From assembly GCF_013085465.1 (NCBI RefSeq), contig NZ_CP049838.1, positions 6,138,001 through 6,202,000 on the forward strand: DNA of 64,000 nucleotides, given 5' to 3'. The position numbers were made by a program, and so were the translations under genes. Shown here piece by piece: positions 60,268 to 64,000 of the stretch (position 1 is the first letter of the stretch; every line of letters begins with the position of its first letter). The notes under the pieces were generated by a model. That model had not been told where the DNA came from. It made no database searches and saw only the letters and a list, made by a program, of their open reading frames with translations. This stretch comes from Streptomyces asoensis. GTDB lineage: Bacteria > Actinomycetota > Actinomycetes > Streptomycetales > Streptomycetaceae.

Positions 60268-61424
60268 TGGCCGACAAGCAGGACAGGTGGCTCGACCGCG
60301 AAACGGCGGAGCGTCTGCTGCGCGGTGAGTCACCCGACAACGCTGTCGACGCCACGGCCCGGGAAGAGGCCGAGCGGCTCGCCCGGACCCTCGGCGCGCT
60401 CTCCGCGCTGGCCGCCGAGCCCCTGCCCGCCGACGAGGAACTCCCCGGTGAGGCCGCGGCCCTGGCCGCCTTCCGCAAGGCCCACGCGGACCGCGCCGAC
60501 CTCGCGGGACGTGCCGGTCCCGCCGGTCTCGCCACGGGTCCCGCCGGGCTCGACGGTGGGACGACGGCCGCCGCCACCGGTCGGCTCCGTGTCGCGCACG
60601 CGGCCGACGCGGGACTGGTGCGCATCGGCGGTCGCGTCCCGGAGGCCGGGCGTCCGGCCCGGTGGAGCCGGCCCGGACGGCTGGGGCTGGCCGCCGCGCT
60701 CGCCGCCGGGATGGTGGGCGGGATCGCGGCCGGGACCGGTGTCCTGCCGACCCCGTTCGACGGCGCCGAACCCGCCCGTCCCGTGGCATCCGTCTCGGCC
60801 CCCGTGGCCCCGGACGAGCACCCGCTCGTCCCACCCACGCCGGAGGCCTCGGGCGGCGACGAGGACCCGGCGACCCCGGACGGCGGCACGGGCGCCACCG
60901 GCCGCGAGGACACCGGGAACGGGAAGACGGACGGCGCCCCCTCGGCCACCCCGGACCCCCGCGGCACCTGGCCGACCGGCGTGACCTCGTCCTGCCGCGA
61001 CCTGAGCGCCGGCCGCACCCTGGACACCGAGCGCCGCCGGACCCTGGAGCACCTCGCGGGCGGCCCGACGCGCGTGCCGAAGTACTGCGCGGGCGTCCTC
61101 GACGGCACCGCCGCCGGAAACTCCCGGGGCGACGACCGCGCCCCGAACGCCACCACCGGCCGGGACACCGGAACGAACCAGAGCGACCGCGGAGGCCGCG
61201 GCGGCGCCACGGGCGACAAGTCGGGTTCGGGCGGTTCGGGCGACAAGGGCGGTTCCGACGACGACGACGGCGACGGTGGTCGTGATCGCGATCGCGACCA
61301 TGACCGTGATCGAGGTCGTGGTCATGGTGGCCGAGGTGGGGGCCACGGCGGCGGCTCCGGCCACTCGGGCGGCTCCGGCCACTTGGGCGGCTCCAGCGGA
61401 AACTCGTCCTCGCACCATCACTGA
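60267..61424 (+). CDS. Membrane protein partner of the second ECF sigma factor, with Asp/Arg/His-rich tail
   Basis: The 385-residue protein has an N-terminal cytoplasmic helical domain (about 1-75; DRETAERLLRG, LARTLGALSALAAE), a membrane helix (about 137-157) and a Pro/Thr linker. A small external region follows with Cys243 (SSCRDLSAGR) and Cys274 (VPKYCAGV), resembling the Cys pair of the first module's partner. The tail alternates Asp and Arg (RDRDRDHDRDRGRGHGGRG), then Gly/Ser/His. Translational coupling to the sigma gene marks it as the probable anti-sigma factor. A metal or redox signal is possible but unproven. Confidence 0.78.
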   Translation: MADKQDRWLDRETAERLLRGESPDNAVDATAREEAERLARTLGALSALAAEPLPADEELPGEAAALAAFRKAHADRADLAGRAGPAGLATGPAGLDGGTTAAATGRLRVAHAADAGLVRIGGRVPEAGRPARWSRPGRLGLAAALAAGMVGGIAAGTGVLPTPFDGAEPARPVASVSAPVAPDEHPLVPPTPEASGGDEDPATPDGGTGATGREDTGNGKTDGAPSATPDPRGTWPTGVTSSCRDLSAGRTLDTERRRTLEHLAGGPTRVPKYCAGVLDGTAAGNSRGDDRAPNATTGRDTGTNQSDRGGRGGATGDKSGSGGSGDKGGSDDDDGDGGRDRDRDHDRDRGRGHGGRGGGHGGGSGHSGGSGHLGGSSGNSSSHHH

Positions 61425-61637
61425 CCTGCTGTTTCTCTGATCGTCGGAGTTTTTTCGCGAGGGGTGTGACGTTTTCGGCGGCCGGAGCGCAGTAAGAAGT
61501 GAGCCGACTGGTCATCGGCCCTTGCACAGAGCCGGGGTTCCCCCCGTACTTCCGGCTCGTGCGCTCGGCGCGGGCGGGACACGTTCCCCCGGTCCCGCTC
61601 GCGCCCCAAACACCTCACTGCTCTCGCGCCACCGCGC

Positions 61638-62492
61638 TCACCAGGACACGACGACCTTGTCGCCGTTCCTCACCTGGGCGAAGAGACTCGCGATCGCCGT
61701 CTCGTCCCGGACGTTGACGCACCCGTGCGAGGCCCCCGCGTAGCCGCGGGCGGCGAAGTCGGCCGAGTAGTGCACCGCCTGCCCGCCGCTGAAGAACATC
61801 GCGTACGGCATCGGTGAGTGGTAGAGCGTGGACACATGGTCGCGGGACTTCCAGTAGACGTGGAACACGCCCTCCCGGGTGGGCGTGTACTGCGAGCCGA
61901 AGCGGACCGACACCGTCGTCAGGGTCCGGCCGTCGACCATCCAGCGCAGGGTCCTGGTCGTCTTGTCGATGCACAGCACCCGTCCGGACAGGCACCGGGG
62001 ATCGGGCGCGGCGGCCGGTTGGCCGCCCATCGGATACAGCTCCCACTCCCCGGGTTCATGGGTCATCCCCAGCAGCCGCCGCCAGGTGACGGTGTCGGTC
62101 CTCCCGGTCGTCGGCAGCCCGCGCTTGCCCTGGAAGCCCTTCACGGCCTGCTCGGTGACCTCGCCGTACGTTCCCGTGGGCCCCACGAAGAGCCAGGCGA
62201 TCTGGCGCAGCCGGGCCTGGAGCTCACGGACGTCACGCCCCTTGTCGCCGCGCGACCACAGGACCGCGGGAGGCGGGGCGCCGGTGGCCGGAGCACTCGG
62301 CCTGTCGTCGGTGGTGGTCCGCGCCGGGGCTGACGCCGACGCCGACGCCGACGCCGAGGCCGTCCGGCCGACGTCGGCGGGCACGGGCGAGCGCTCCGCT
62401 CCGTCCGCGTCGGGGGCCTGCACGCTACAGCCGCACACCGTCATCAGAGCCGCCGTGCCGGCCAGGACGGCGATCGATCTCCGCATCCGCAT
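61638..62492 (-). CDS. L,D-transpeptidase lipoprotein with peptidoglycan-binding domain
   Basis: The 284-residue precursor has a lipoprotein signal (CGC near residue 22), an Ala-Ser repeat linker and a PG_binding_1 domain (about 83-145; RDVRELQARLRQIAWLFVG, AVKGFQGKRGLPTTGR). A YkuD transpeptidase domain ends in the catalytic motif SHGCVNVRD with Cys258. It forms 3-3 crosslinks or attaches proteins to peptidoglycan outside the membrane. The start at ATG 62492 gives the full signal. It is convergent with the second sigma module. Confidence 0.92.
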   Translation of the reverse strand: MRMRRSIAVLAGTAALMTVCGCSVQAPDADGAERSPVPADVGRTASASASASASAPARTTTDDRPSAPATGAPPPAVLWSRGDKGRDVRELQARLRQIAWLFVGPTGTYGEVTEQAVKGFQGKRGLPTTGRTDTVTWRRLLGMTHEPGEWELYPMGGQPAAAPDPRCLSGRVLCIDKTTRTLRWMVDGRTLTTVSVRFGSQYTPTREGVFHVYWKSRDHVSTLYHSPMPYAMFFSGGQAVHYSADFAARGYAGASHGCVNVRDETAIASLFAQVRNGDKVVVSW

Positions 62493-62705
62493 GCCTGAGA
62501 TGTTCCCCCCGGATGACGCTTCGCGAACGGAGCGGCATTGTGGTGACCGGCACCGCGAACAGTCTGTGAGGAAGGTCCCAGCGTGGTCCTCTGCACCGGG
62601 TGCACGCGCGCCGATACAGTCCGTCGGACGGTCGGACCGTACTGACGGGTAACCGACCCGAGTGGTCGAAGCAGCGGGTATTGCTCAGCGGGAGGCATCA
62701 CACCC

Positions 62706-64000
<1,295 letters not shown>

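Noticed and set aside
62500..62705. Cobalamin riboswitch before the mutase gene
   Set aside because: The leader has small GC hairpins but not the conserved B12-box layout or length, so I cannot support it.

Overview
The window is high-GC DNA with strong third-position GC bias, many GTG and TTG starts, ATGA/GTGA/TGATG stop-start overlaps and several signature families (XRE plus DUF397 pair, SCO4848-type membrane protein, TM2/DUF2752 proteins, fused double betaine permease). Together these indicate a Streptomyces chromosome. From memory, the order betB-betA-betaine ABC ... glyA-trpS ... D-Ala-D-Ala carboxypeptidase-SCO4848-like-metallophosphoesterase ... sdhCDAB ... hexosaminidase ... sigma pairs ... 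mutase matches the conserved core of other Streptomyces (S. coelicolor SCO48xx). Gene families come from motifs; no database search was run. No tRNA, rRNA, CRISPR array, insertion sequence or integrase was seen.

Region 1 (1-4.5 kb) is accessory and regulatory: an edge-truncated DUF397 protein with its XRE regulator, a drug-efflux MFS transporter divergent from a LysR regulator, and a MarR-GNAT fusion with a palindrome at its start codon. Region 2 (4.7-11.9 kb) is one operon for osmoprotection: choline dehydrogenase and betaine aldehyde dehydrogenase make glycine betaine, and an ATPase, a double permease and a lipoprotein import it. Region 3 (11.9-15.6 kb) holds a PEP-mutase-family lyase and three AhpD-like proteins around a MocR-type PLP regulator.

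Region 4 (15.7-24.8 kb) is the most unusual part. It looks like a small biosynthetic cluster starting from 4-aminobenzoate: fused aminodeoxychorismate synthase, a class IV lyase/aminotransferase, two adenylate-forming ligases, an aromatic FAD hydroxylase, a membrane-anchored ABM-fold protein and a divergent DUF3050 protein (heme-oxygenase-like fold, possibly di-metal). Two of its genes carry the rare TTA leucine codon, implying bldA control. An EamA exporter lies next to it.

Region 5 (25.8-31 kb) has a YgiB/YgiC-like lipoprotein and ATP-grasp pair, glyA, trpS and a 2H-phosphoesterase. Region 6 (31-34.8 kb) encodes four enzymes matching decaprenyl-phosphoryl-arabinose synthesis as two divergent pairs: DprE1/DprE2 and phosphatase/UbiA-like phosphoribosyltransferase. 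Region 7 (34.9-41 kb) has envelope genes, a peptide-type binding protein and a small serine-kinase-fold protein. Region 8 (41-48.3 kb) has a two-component system divergent from an MMPL exporter, and an operon ending in a TetR gene with two matching palindromes at its promoter. Region 9 (48.4-53.4 kb) holds TM2-DUF2752-TM2 and the sdhCDAB operon. Region 10 (53.6-64 kb) holds a UraD-like protein lacking its catalytic motifs, a GH20 hexosaminidase, two unknown proteins, two paralogous ECF sigma/membrane-partner modules, an L,D-transpeptidase and the start of a cobalamin-dependent acyl-CoA mutase.
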